A stretch of 8,696 nucleotides of DNA from Desulfobacteraceae bacterium (GCA_013203195.1 JABMQM010000532.1:1-8696); one strand, 5' to 3'. Positions 1 to 6,101 are shown, counted from the first letter of the stretch. The notes: generated by a model not told the origin, from the sequence alone. Numbers and translations: made by a program.

Positions 1-2
1 CG

Positions 3-230
3 CTGAAGATGCTTTTTGGCAAGGTAAAAAAGCCGCAATTTTTTATCGACCTGATCCGGCGCGCAGGATTTGAGATGACTCTTGAAGCGCTTAATCTTTT
101 AAAGGATGAATTCCGTCTAGCTGCATTGGCGTCACGTACGATCCGCGAGCGGATTACCGTCCTTGACCTTGCGGCACACACAGGTGTTCTCGAAGATGCG
201 ACCGCAACGGCCCTGGAACTGCTGACATGA
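3..230 (+). CDS. C-terminal part of an unrecognised protein (partial at window edge)
   Basis: The reading frame is open to the left edge, so the ATG at position 9 may be internal; no ribosome binding site is visible because the window starts 8 bases before it. The visible 75 residues are soluble, mainly helical and rich in Leu, Ala and Arg, with no membrane segment or signal peptide. I do not recognise a family. The stop codon overlaps the start of the phosphodiesterase gene as ATGA (227-230), so the two are almost certainly co-transcribed and translationally coupled. No function is proposed. Confidence 0.6.
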   Translation: MKMLFGKVKKPQFFIDLIRRAGFEMTLEALNLLKDEFRLAALASRTIRERITVLDLAAHTGVLEDATATALELLT

Positions 231-1009
231 AACCATGGATCATAGCACACCGGGGAGCTAGTTTTGAGGCCCCGGAAAATACAAGAGCCGCCTTTGATAA
301 AGCTCTCACCTATCCCATCGAAGGCTTGGAGCTGGATGTCCAGATGACCAGCGACGGCCGGCCGGTTCTGTACCACAACCGGACCCTGGCCCAAATTAAC
401 GGCAGCCGCAAAAGAATTTCCGATTATACTTATAAACAACTCCTTGCCTGTGATTGGGGCGGCTGGTTTTCTCCGAAATATGCCGGAGAAAAGATACTCA
501 CGCTCCATGAAACCCTCAGTTTGTACAGCCGGAACACCCGGCTGCTGATCGAAATCAAGTCACGCAAACAAGATCGGATGTCCGGCAGATCTTTAGAGCT
601 TACCGACAATATATTGAAAGTATTGGAGACCACGGCATTCAGGAATCATCGAGATAATATTTTTATTCTCTCTTTTGATCCGGATGTCTTAAAGTATGCC
701 TTCCGCAAAGCGCCCGGCTTGAAATATGTGCTGAACTTATCGCATTCGAGGTGGGAACCGACGAGTCCTGCCGCGATTCTGCGGCAGCCCCGGCCCGAAA
801 CCGATCATCTGCATGCCCTGTGCGTAAAAGAAAAATTTCTTTCACAGGACCTGGTCTCATATACCCGCAAGTTGCAAAAGCTTTTAATGACATATGCCTG
901 TAACGTTACCAAACAGGTGAACAAGGCCCTTAGTCTGAATGTTGACGTGATGATTACGGACAAACCCGGCTGGCTGGCTGCGTTACTCCATAAAAAAGGC
1001 CTGGGATGA
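227..1009 (+). CDS. Glycerophosphodiester phosphodiesterase (GDPD/UgpQ family)
   Basis: Predicted to hydrolyse glycerophosphodiesters to sn-glycerol 3-phosphate and an alcohol, using a divalent metal in a TIM barrel. The 260 residues show the family pattern in order: HRG at 8-10, APENT at 15-19, the metal-binding GLELDVQ segment (E35, D37), the catalytic-type H50, the LIEIK strand (E109, K111), LSFD near 147 and the closing TDKP motif near 245. Length is normal for a single-domain bacterial GDPD. There is no signal peptide, so it should be cytosolic like UgpQ. The usual His-Asp pair after the second strand is His-Asn here (H50-N51). The ATGA overlap with the upstream gene supports this start. 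Family assignment is secure; the exact substrate is not known. Confidence 0.93.
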   Translation: MKPWIIAHRGASFEAPENTRAAFDKALTYPIEGLELDVQMTSDGRPVLYHNRTLAQINGSRKRISDYTYKQLLACDWGGWFSPKYAGEKILTLHETLSLYSRNTRLLIEIKSRKQDRMSGRSLELTDNILKVLETTAFRNHRDNIFILSFDPDVLKYAFRKAPGLKYVLNLSHSRWEPTSPAAILRQPRPETDHLHALCVKEKFLSQDLVSYTRKLQKLLMTYACNVTKQVNKALSLNVDVMITDKPGWLAALLHKKGLG

Positions 1010-1132
1010 TGACATGGGATGTGTCTCATCTGTCGAATCATTTGAATTCCTTCATCTGAATAAGACCAAACTTTTTTTTAAAAATACCATCAAAGGTGTT
1101 TGTCGGAACCAGCTTTTTAAGAAGAGGCAGTA

Positions 1133-1672
1133 TTAACTGCAATTTCTTACAGCACCAATAAAATCTTGCATTAACTCAAAATTTTTTGCGCCATCTTTTT
1201 CCACACCGCTGGACACGTCAACGCCAAATGGCTTGATCTTTCTAATTACATTGCAAACATTTTCTTTGTCGAGGCCGCCTGCTACAATCAGCCTCCCCTC
1301 CACATCTTTAAGCCACTTGGGAAATGTTTTGAATACACCGCTTCCCACGCTTGTATCATACATGAAATAGCTGTAATTAAGACCTTCCGGAGGCTTTTCA
1401 CTTGAAGCAAATACAAGGTTCGTAAGTTGCTTGCGCTCATAAATCTGTATATAATCGAAGGCATCCGCCGCCGCTTCGACATCACTATAATGCAGTCCCA
1501 CAACAAAAGAATCTATTTTCCCACGGGCATATTCTGCAAGCTTTATCGCCTTTTCAGGGGGACAATAGCGTATACTTTTATGATAGGTGACAACACCAAT
1601 TGCATTATAACCATACTCTATGGCTTTATCTATTTGGGCTGTATCAACTAAGCCGCAAACCTTTACAAACAT
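1133..1672 (-). CDS. trpF: TrpF-like phosphoribosylanthranilate isomerase, short and divergent
   Basis: TrpF converts N-(5-phosphoribosyl)anthranilate to CdRP in tryptophan synthesis. The 179-residue product begins with KVCGL (catalytic-type C6) and has the general-acid-type Asp in the MYDTSVGSG segment (D106), the VAGGL phosphate-loop strand (130-134) and the closing VDVSSGVE...DGAKN signature (151-164). It is about 20 residues shorter than usual. The normal QLHG strand is replaced by IQIYER near 75-80, so the conserved His is missing. GGTG is reduced to GSG. No other trp gene is near. A GAGGGAG ribosome binding site lies just upstream of the ATG at 1672. It lies at the far end of the minus-strand block that starts at the integron remnant. 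It could be an active orphan isomerase or a relative with a changed substrate. Confidence 0.82.
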   Translation of the reverse strand: MFVKVCGLVDTAQIDKAIEYGYNAIGVVTYHKSIRYCPPEKAIKLAEYARGKIDSFVVGLHYSDVEAAADAFDYIQIYERKQLTNLVFASSEKPPEGLNYSYFMYDTSVGSGVFKTFPKWLKDVEGRLIVAGGLDKENVCNVIRKIKPFGVDVSSGVEKDGAKNFELMQDFIGAVRNCS

Positions 1673-1722
1673 ATTTTACTCCCTCAACGGTCAGTCCATA
1701 ATCTCTTTTCTTATTGCTTAGC

Positions 1723-1750
1723 AAAGGACGACGGACAAAGGACAACGAAC
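1723..1750. repeat. Tandem 14-bp direct repeat (two copies)
   Basis: Two adjacent 14-mers, AAAGGACGACGGAC at 1723-1736 and AAAGGACAACGAAC at 1737-1750, differ at two positions. They sit between the trpF-like gene and the ATC hydrolase-like gene, next to a hairpin. Such GGACAACG runs often occur as dispersed intergenic repeats; this is a general impression and was not searched. Confidence 0.6.
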
Positions 1751-1754
1751 ACCC

Positions 1755-1776
1755 AATTGAACGTTTACGCTCAATT
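1755..1776. repeat. Near-perfect inverted repeat at the 3' end of the ATC hydrolase-like gene
   Basis: AATTGAACGT at 1755-1764 pairs with ACGCTCAATT at 1767-1776, with one mismatch and a 2-base centre. The right arm overlaps the stop codon of the minus-strand gene, so the transcript would form a hairpin directly at its end. There is no T-run on either side, so a classical intrinsic terminator is doubtful. A transcript-end stabiliser or the end of a small repeat element is more likely. Confidence 0.5.
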
Positions 1777-2248
1777 AGGATCCTACGATCCGCTTGTAGG
1801 TGTGGTCGCAAAAGCTATCACCAGTGCCAATTTGATGCTCTCTTTCAAAGAGCCATTTATGTTTGTTGCTTTTTGCTTTTTCCCAGTCGCCTTCACAAAC
1901 ATAAGGTGCCAGTTCCGGCATTCCGAGTTTAATGAAGGCTTCACAAAAAGGGCAATTCTGTACATGCACTTTAAAGGTATTCTGATCGTCTTTTACAATT
2001 GAAACATCAAAAAGCGGACTCCAAAACTTTAGATTTCCTTTCATCTTGGACCTTAAAAGATCAAACTCGGAAGCGTTCTTAATATAAGGCACCCAATATT
2101 TTAGGGATCCTTTTGCAAGGCGCGTAATATGATGCCCGACAATCTGCAATGCTTTTTCTCTTTTTATGAAGAGCGAAAGATACCAGATCATGAAAACATA
2201 AAAAATACCAAAGGTGAATCCTATCATTTGCCGTATAATATTCTTCAT
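1775..2248 (-). CDS. L-2-amino-thiazoline-4-carboxylate hydrolase-like membrane-anchored protein
   Basis: The C-terminal 60 residues match the pattern I know for the ATC hydrolase family: NCPFCEAFIKLG at 98-109, PELAPYVCEGDW (C118, E119, D121), then a W-FER segment and GTGDSFCDH (143-149, C147). The founding members open the thiazoline ring of ATC during conversion to L-cysteine; most homologues are untested. The N-terminus carries one hydrophobic helix (about residues 8-28) followed by KRE, suggesting a membrane anchor with the domain in the cytoplasm. Length, 157 residues, fits the family core. No good Shine-Dalgarno precedes the ATG at 2248; a six-codon ORF (2265 to 2245) ends in an ATGA overlap with it. 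A cyclophilin gene lies upstream and a PLP desulfhydrase beyond that. Confidence 0.72.
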   Translation of the reverse strand: MKNIIRQMIGFTFGIFYVFMIWYLSLFIKREKALQIVGHHITRLAKGSLKYWVPYIKNASEFDLLRSKMKGNLKFWSPLFDVSIVKDDQNTFKVHVQNCPFCEAFIKLGMPELAPYVCEGDWEKAKSNKHKWLFEREHQIGTGDSFCDHTYKRIVGS

Positions 2249-2373
2249 TTTTCAATGAGTTCCATAGCTATTTATTACTCTATAGCCTTATAGTCGCGCG
2301 GAGCACTGCCGCAAGGCAGAACATTCCCTGTTCAAGATTTGGCACCTTTTTCCTCGGGCGGAAAATGATACGT

Positions 2374-2859
2374 TTACTTCTCGCTTATTTTTACCTGTTC
2401 CATCTTATCGTCCTGCCGAATTGAATCCACGACATCTTGACCGACCACTACCTTCCCAAATACTGTGTGTTTCCTATTCAAGTGCGGTTGGGGTGCGTGT
2501 GTGATAAAGAATTGACTTCCATTCGTGTTTGGCCCGGCGTTCGCCATCGAGATCACGCCTTTTTCATGTTTCAGTGGATTTTCCGCTACCTCATCTTCAA
2601 ACTTGTAACCCGGGCCACCTCCACCTGTGCCTGTCGGATCTCCCCCCTGAATCATGAAATTACTGATCACCCGGTGAAAAGATAGGCCGTCGTAAAAGCC
2701 CTGGCCGGCCAGAAATACAAAGTTGTTGACCGTTTCGGGTGCGTGTTGCGGATAAAGCTCCAATTCAATGACGCCCTTGTTGGTTTCAATTGTTGCCCTG
2801 TACATCTTGCTTGAGTCGATTTGCATCTCGGGTGGACTATCCCATTGCAGATTAGTCAT
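2374..2859 (-). CDS. Peptidyl-prolyl cis-trans isomerase, cyclophilin type
   Basis: Catalyses proline cis-trans isomerisation in protein folding. With the start at 2859 the protein has 161 residues. It carries the cyclophilin active-site set: FHRVISNFMIQGGDP (R63, F68, Q71), the glycine-rich TGTGGGGPGY loop (76-85), ISMANAGPNTNGSQFFIT (103-120) and HLNRKHTVFG (126-135). There is no signal peptide, so it should act in the cytoplasm. The start at 2859 is preferred over an in-frame ATG at 2910 because AAGGAG (2869-2874) lies 9 bases upstream, and because the longer version would run through a hairpin (2880-2909). A short acidic extension of about 18 residues precedes the fold. Confidence 0.95.
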   Translation of the reverse strand: MTNLQWDSPPEMQIDSSKMYRATIETNKGVIELELYPQHAPETVNNFVFLAGQGFYDGLSFHRVISNFMIQGGDPTGTGGGGPGYKFEDEVAENPLKHEKGVISMANAGPNTNGSQFFITHAPQPHLNRKHTVFGKVVVGQDVVDSIRQDDKMEQVKISEK

Positions 2860-2879
2860 AAACTGTTTCTCCTTAATTT

Positions 2880-2909
2880 TGATGAATTCGCAAAAAGGCG
2901 AGTTCATCA
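2880..2909. repeat. 12-bp-arm hairpin in the leader of the cyclophilin gene
   Basis: GATGAATTCGC at 2881-2891 and GCGAGTTCATC at 2898-2908 pair with one mismatch around an AAAAAG loop; an outer T-A pair (2880, 2909) extends the stem. In a plus-strand RNA the mismatch is a G-U wobble; in the minus-strand mRNA it is C-A. The stem ends five bases before the AAGGAG of the cyclophilin gene. It may be a dispersed REP-like element or a leader structure. I see no T-run that would make it a terminator for the minus-strand genes. Confidence 0.6.
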
Positions 2910-2970
2910 CGTTTTAGGTTATTGTTTTACCATTATTTACAAACACTTAAAAAGATATTTATTTGCTTAT

Positions 2971-3984
2971 TTATAGGGTTTCCCCTGTCACGTCCCTGCG
3001 GGCGATTTCCCCTGCATACGAAAACAGTGCGGGGGTTCCTCCCGTATGCCAAAACAAAACCGTATCATCTTGGGAAAACTCTTGTCGCTCTATCATGTCA
3101 ATAAGCGCCCCCATCGCTCTTCCCGTGTAAACGGGATCAACGAGTATTCCCTCTGTCTCGGCTACCAACCGTATTGCTCTTTGCTCAAGTTCACCTACGA
3201 TGCCGTATCCATCACCAAAATATTCATTTCGAATTGTGATGTCGGAATGAGTAAAGGTCAGCCCTGCTTCCAGTCGTTCGGCCGTTGAATTCGCAAGACT
3301 CAACACCAATTCATCAAACGGTCTATCACCAGCTTCGGCTTTGTCGATCCCAACGCCAATGAGCTGAAAGTGCTGGTCAAAAAGGCTCCTGCCCACGACA
3401 AGACCCGCTTGAGTGCCGCCAGAACTTGAAGGAAACACTATTTGAGTTACCGTCTCCTTCAGTTCCTCCAGTTGGATCACCAGTTCCCGCACAGCTTCAA
3501 CAAAGCCGACGGCCCCTGTTGAATTCGACCCGCCATAAGGAACTACGTATGGTTTGCTGCCGGATGCGCGGATTTGGGCTGCTATCTCGGGAATCTTCTC
3601 GCCTTTCCGAAGCTCTCCTGTCCAATGAATCTTGGCACCAAACAGTCCATTGAGGAGCAGGTTGCCATTTGGAACATCCGGGCGTTCACCCCCGAGAACC
3701 AGGTGGCAAGGCATCCCGCATGCCGCCGCAGCTGCTGCCGTCTGCCGGCAATGGTTAGATTGCTCCGCCCCGCCCGTTATCAAGGTATCGCACCCGCCGG
3801 CGAGCGCCTCGCCAACTAGATACTCCAGTTTGCGAACCTTATTTCCTCCCAGAGCCAGGCCGGTTTGATCGTCACGCTTCATCAGGATGCGGGGACCACC
3901 AAGCTTCTTTGATAGGCGGGGAAGCTTAACGATGGGGGTAGGGAAAAAGCCCAGTTGCTGCCTATGCATTTGTACGTATCCCAT
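2971..3984 (-). CDS. D-cysteine desulfhydrase-like PLP enzyme (ACC deaminase/DcyD family)
   Basis: A fold-type II PLP enzyme of 337 residues. Visible motifs are KRDDQTGLALGGNKVRKLE, with the PLP lysine at K49; SNHCRQTAAAAAA at 76-88, the stacking loop; GGSNSTGAVGF near 150-160; the phosphate loop SSSGGTQAG at 185-193; and HTGGTPALFSY near 313-323. Thr314 in HTGG is the residue seen in D-cysteine desulfhydrases, where ACC deaminases have Leu. This points to D-cysteine to pyruvate, sulfide and ammonia; L-cysteate sulfo-lyase is an alternative. The start directly abuts the ppnP stop codon (TAAATG) and has no separate ribosome binding site, so translation is probably coupled to ppnP. An alternative ATG at residue 6 is possible. 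Confidence 0.9.
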   Translation of the reverse strand: MGYVQMHRQQLGFFPTPIVKLPRLSKKLGGPRILMKRDDQTGLALGGNKVRKLEYLVGEALAGGCDTLITGGAEQSNHCRQTAAAAAACGMPCHLVLGGERPDVPNGNLLLNGLFGAKIHWTGELRKGEKIPEIAAQIRASGSKPYVVPYGGSNSTGAVGFVEAVRELVIQLEELKETVTQIVFPSSSGGTQAGLVVGRSLFDQHFQLIGVGIDKAEAGDRPFDELVLSLANSTAERLEAGLTFTHSDITIRNEYFGDGYGIVGELEQRAIRLVAETEGILVDPVYTGRAMGALIDMIERQEFSQDDTVLFWHTGGTPALFSYAGEIARRDVTGETL

Positions 3985-4299
3985 TTATTTTATAAAAGAA
4001 CAGCAGTAGTCAGTAAGACTTTTAACTTTCAGGCTGAATTTAGATTGGGCAGGCACTTCAAATGCCTCTCCGCCTTTAATCGTTTTCCATCCTTGTGTGT
4101 CTGCTATTAACACTTCAAGATCACCGCTAATAATTTCCATGATCTCCTTATCGGCGGTATTGAATTCGTACTCCCCTGGAAGCATAATGCCAAGAGTTTT
4201 TTTCGATCCATCCGCAAAAAGCACAGAGCGGCTGGTGACCTTGCCATCAAAGTAAACGTTTGCTTTTTTAGTTACCGTTACATTCTTAAATTCTGACAT
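3985..4299 (-). CDS. ppnP: Pyrimidine/purine nucleoside phosphorylase PpnP
   Basis: PpnP-family proteins (formerly YaiE/DUF1255) are small cupin-fold enzymes that phosphorolyse a broad range of nucleosides to base and pentose 1-phosphate. The 104-residue product carries the family's highly conserved blocks: F-NVTVTKKANVYFDGKVTSR at 4-23, DGSKKTLGIMLPGEYEF at 30-46, EIMEIISGDLEV at 52-63, GGEAFEVPA near 76-84 and DYCCSF at the end. Length is close to the usual ~94 residues. A perfect AGGAGG (4307-4312) lies 7 bases before the ATG. The downstream PLP-enzyme gene starts at the base after the stop codon, forming a two-gene unit. The unit begins shortly after an attC-like site. Confidence 0.95.
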   Translation of the reverse strand: MSEFKNVTVTKKANVYFDGKVTSRSVLFADGSKKTLGIMLPGEYEFNTADKEIMEIISGDLEVLIADTQGWKTIKGGEAFEVPAQSKFSLKVKSLTDYCCSFIK

Positions 4300-4348
4300 A
4301 GCTATTCCTCCTGGTTAATAACAGTTTTTTTATCGAAACATAAAGTAG

Positions 4349-4410
4349 GCAGAACCTGCTGGGGTTGAGCACCTGCGAAACCCCCGTCGGCGTCCAGCAT
4401 ATGGTTATAG
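4349..4410 (-). other. attC-like integron recombination site A (divergent)
   Basis: Read on the minus strand, the 62-bp site starts with the R''-type box CTATAAC (4410-4404) 8 bases after the exporter stop codon. Next come an L'' region TGCTGGACGCCGACGGGG, a GGTT/AACC-closed loop, AGCAG, and an R'-position box GTTCTGC (4355-4349). TGCTGG pairs with CCAGCA and GGGGTT with AACCCC. The left half matches site B (TATAACC, then TGGACNCCGACGGG). The right half is shorter than in site B and GTTCTGC fits GTTRRRY poorly, so the site may be partly decayed. Single-stranded folding would be needed to judge activity. Confidence 0.68.
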
Positions 4411-4418
4411 ATTTTAAT

Positions 4419-5357
4419 CTAATTTACAACTTCTTGAAAGCGAATAAATAACGCCAGCCCTGTAAAAACCATAAAAATTCCTGCAAGGGCAATGCCGTTA
4501 GGTGAAGGGGAATTAAGAATCAAAATTTCGCCTATCATGGCGAAAATAACCTCACTTGATTGAGTAGCATCGACAGCTGCCAACTCACTTGCCTTTGTGG
4601 ATTTGTTACGGGCAAACAAGAAAAGGCTTGTCGCGAAAACTCCGGAAAAAAGTGCAACCAAAGCAGTATTTATAAGCTGCCCCTTAGATGGAAGTGGGGG
4701 TGTATTAATCACAACAAGAAGCAACCAAAAAGGTACAGACCCAAGAGATAGCAACAAGACTTTGTTAAGCGGATTTTCCAGAAGAGGGTTTTTAATATTT
4801 GGAAGGTACTTGTTGCCATTCTTAGCTTCCCATACTAATTGGTTTCCAGTCGGATAGCAAAACGCTGCAATTAAAACAGGGAAGCCGCCCATCAGCAGCT
4901 CTTTAATAGTAGACATCTCAACCTGGCTCAGGTTGACCATCAAAACACCTAAAAATACGATAAATGAGAAAAACCATATCTTCTTTGGAAATGACCTTCC
5001 AAAGCAGATTAAGACAACAAGTGTTGCAATAATTGTAAGTTGCCAAGTTGCAGCGATAACCCACCCCGGAGCATGATCGGCACTAAAACAAATTAGCGAA
5101 TAAAACCCGCCAAAACCTATACTTCCGGTGATTATCCAGAACTTCCAGTGCTTTAAAAAAAGTCTAAATATACGCCCTGGGGCTTTGATACCTTGAAATA
5201 GCGACAGTAACACAATCAAAAATAGGATCATATATGCATACCGAAGACTAGCTGACCATACCCAGTGCCCACCTTCTAAACTCATAACTCGGTTCAGAAT
5301 GAATGTTGAACTGAAAAGCAGGCCTGATAGAAGTCCAATTAAAATCAATACAATCAT
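4419..5357 (-). CDS. EmrE/EamA-type multidrug exporter-like membrane protein, cassette-borne
   Basis: A 312-residue, very hydrophobic protein with about ten predicted membrane helices, near residues 2-21, 35-55, 73-90, 98-119, 127-146, 155-170, 199-219, 230-250, 267-284 and 290-307. The start FSSTFILNRVMSLEGGHWVWSASLRY (15-40) matches the family called multidrug resistance efflux transporter in the DMT superfamily. The substrate is unknown. The ATG at 5357 has no Shine-Dalgarno and an in-frame stop lies 9 bases upstream. Instead a ten-codon leader ORF ends on it with an ATGA overlap. Attachment sites flank the gene (4349-4410 and 5432-5497), so it is most likely a single-gene integron cassette of about 1.08 kb. 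Confidence 0.88.
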   Translation of the reverse strand: MIVLILIGLLSGLLFSSTFILNRVMSLEGGHWVWSASLRYAYMILFLIVLLSLFQGIKAPGRIFRLFLKHWKFWIITGSIGFGGFYSLICFSADHAPGWVIAATWQLTIIATLVVLICFGRSFPKKIWFFSFIVFLGVLMVNLSQVEMSTIKELLMGGFPVLIAAFCYPTGNQLVWEAKNGNKYLPNIKNPLLENPLNKVLLLSLGSVPFWLLLVVINTPPLPSKGQLINTALVALFSGVFATSLFLFARNKSTKASELAAVDATQSSEVIFAMIGEILILNSPSPNGIALAGIFMVFTGLALFIRFQEVVN

Positions 5358-5386
5358 ATTATTAGTTTAAATATGGGGGCACCCAT
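5354..5386 (-). CDS. Ten-residue leader ORF coupled to the exporter gene
   Basis: Reads MGAPIFKLII and stops with TGA, whose bases overlap the exporter ATG as ATGA. A strong GGAGGG (5396-5391) lies 4 bases before its ATG, whereas the exporter itself has none. Ribosomes are therefore likely to load at the leader and re-initiate on the exporter. A comparable role is known for the short ORF-11 in attI1, which boosts translation of cassette genes lacking a ribosome binding site. The peptide itself may have no function. Confidence 0.6.
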   Translation of the reverse strand: MGAPIFKLII

Positions 5387-5431
5387 TTGTCCCTCCGTAA
5401 TATGTAAAGCGGATTGTTCTTGAATGTGGGC

Positions 5432-5497
5432 ATTTAACGGCGCGCCTGACCAGCGGGCGCGGTTTTTAGCCCGTCGGAGTCCAGGCGCAGGTTATAT
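5432..5497 (-). other. attC integron recombination site B (near canonical)
   Basis: Read on the minus strand, the site starts 5 bases after the higA stop with the R''-type box ATATAAC (5497-5491). It ends with GTTAAAT (5438-5432), a perfect GTTRRRY R' box, followed by GCCC. Inside, GCGCCTG (5442-5448 on plus) pairs with CAGGCGC (5482-5488), and CGGGC (5454-5458) with GCCCG (5469-5473). The bases between these stems are unequal, as with the extrahelical bases of attC. Total length of 66 bp is within the usual range. It shares TGGACNCCGACGGG with site A. Confidence 0.82.
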
Positions 5498-5502
5498 TGC
5501 TT

Positions 5503-5787
5503 TTATGCTGCAATAGGTTTAATACTCTGAAAAGAAGTTTCATTTAACTGACTGAGTCCCCAATTGTTTTGTAGGTTAAGCCAAAACTTAGGGCTTCCTC
5601 CCAAGGCTTTTGAAAGTTTCATTGCCATTTCTGCGCTAATGCCCCTTTTCCCACGGCATATCTCATTAATTGTTTTCGGCAAAACTCCGATATGTTTCGC
5701 AAGTGCTGATTGAGTAAGGCCCACCTCCTCTAGCTCATCTTGCAATACTGCGCCAGGATGTATGGGTGTAAAATGTATCTTGTTCAT
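5503..5787 (-). CDS. higA: HigA-family antitoxin
   Basis: The DNA-binding antitoxin of a type II toxin-antitoxin pair; it binds and neutralises HigB and represses their operon. The 94-residue protein has the family's N-terminal IHPGAVLQDEL (9-19), a helix-turn-helix from about T25 to C44 (TQSALAKHIGVLPKTINEIC), then RGKRGISAEMAMKLSKALG (45-63) and the PKFWLNLQ block (66-73). The length is typical. AAAGGAG lies 7 bases before the ATG, and the gene starts 17 bases after the higB stop. An attC site begins 5 bases after its stop, consistent with a compact cassette. Confidence 0.95.
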   Translation of the reverse strand: MNKIHFTPIHPGAVLQDELEEVGLTQSALAKHIGVLPKTINEICRGKRGISAEMAMKLSKALGGSPKFWLNLQNNWGLSQLNETSFQSIKPIAA

Positions 5788-5804
5788 TATGGCTCCTTTA
5801 AACC

Positions 5805-6101
5805 TTAGTGGTAGTCGATAATCTCGACATCAGCCGCATTTTCTATTTCCCATTTGAAACAAATGCGGTACTGATTATTTATTCGAATACTAAATTGACC
5901 TTTTCTCTTTCCTTTCAATTTTTCGAATCGATTTCCGCGTATTTCCTGAAGGTCCTGCATTGATGTCACAGCTCCTAAGCGTGCGAGTTTTATCTGGGCT
6001 TTTCGGTGCAAGTCCTTTGGCAGAGTCCGCAAAGCTTCCTTGGTGGCTCTGCCATAATTGATGTCTTCAGTTCCTTTGTTTTTGAAGTTTTGGATAGCCA
6101 T
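5805..6101 (-). CDS. higB: HigB/RelE-family toxin
   Basis: A RelE-superfamily ribosome-dependent mRNA endonuclease, the toxin partner of HigA. From the ATG at 6101 it has 98 residues, beginning MAIQNFKNKGTEDI. It carries LPKDLHRKAQIKLARL in the helical part and the closing strands RFEKLKGKRKGQFSIRINNQYRICF (R73 and R79 in the catalytic region), typical of the plasmid-killer family. This start is chosen because AAGG (6108-6111) lies 6 bases upstream and the promoter -10 ends at 6128. A longer frame beginning at 6128 would start inside the -10 element. Toxin-first order is the normal arrangement for higBA. Confidence 0.94.
   Translation of the reverse strand: MAIQNFKNKGTEDINYGRATKEALRTLPKDLHRKAQIKLARLGAVTSMQDLQEIRGNRFEKLKGKRKGQFSIRINNQYRICFKWEIENAADVEIIDYH

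Noticed and set aside
1098..1112. GTCGGAACCAG downstream of the trpF-like gene resembles the GTCGGNGTCCAG part of the two attC sites.
   Set aside because: There is no GTTAT box after it and no pairing partner, so it is not supported as a site.
1010..1132. T-run near 1070-1078 as a terminator for the phosphodiesterase gene.
   Set aside because: No convincing GC-rich stem precedes the run.
2283..2345. Possible attC or terminator after the cyclophilin gene; GTTCTGCCT recurs from site A and CTGCC-TTGC-GGCAG forms a hairpin.
   Set aside because: No TATAAC box and no L'' box are present, and no T-run follows the hairpin; the shared 9-mer may be chance.
2374..2910. Longer cyclophilin starting at the ATG at 2910.
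   Set aside because: The extension would translate a hairpin and lacks a ribosome binding site, whereas the ATG at 2859 has AAGGAG at ideal distance.
2859..2923. Possible attC between the dcyD-like and cyclophilin genes: AATAAC, a hairpin, then GTTTATG on the minus strand.
   Set aside because: The stem is nearly uninterrupted with no extrahelical pattern, the spacers to the two boxes are very unequal (about 8 and 17 bases), and the CCGACGGG-type box is missing.
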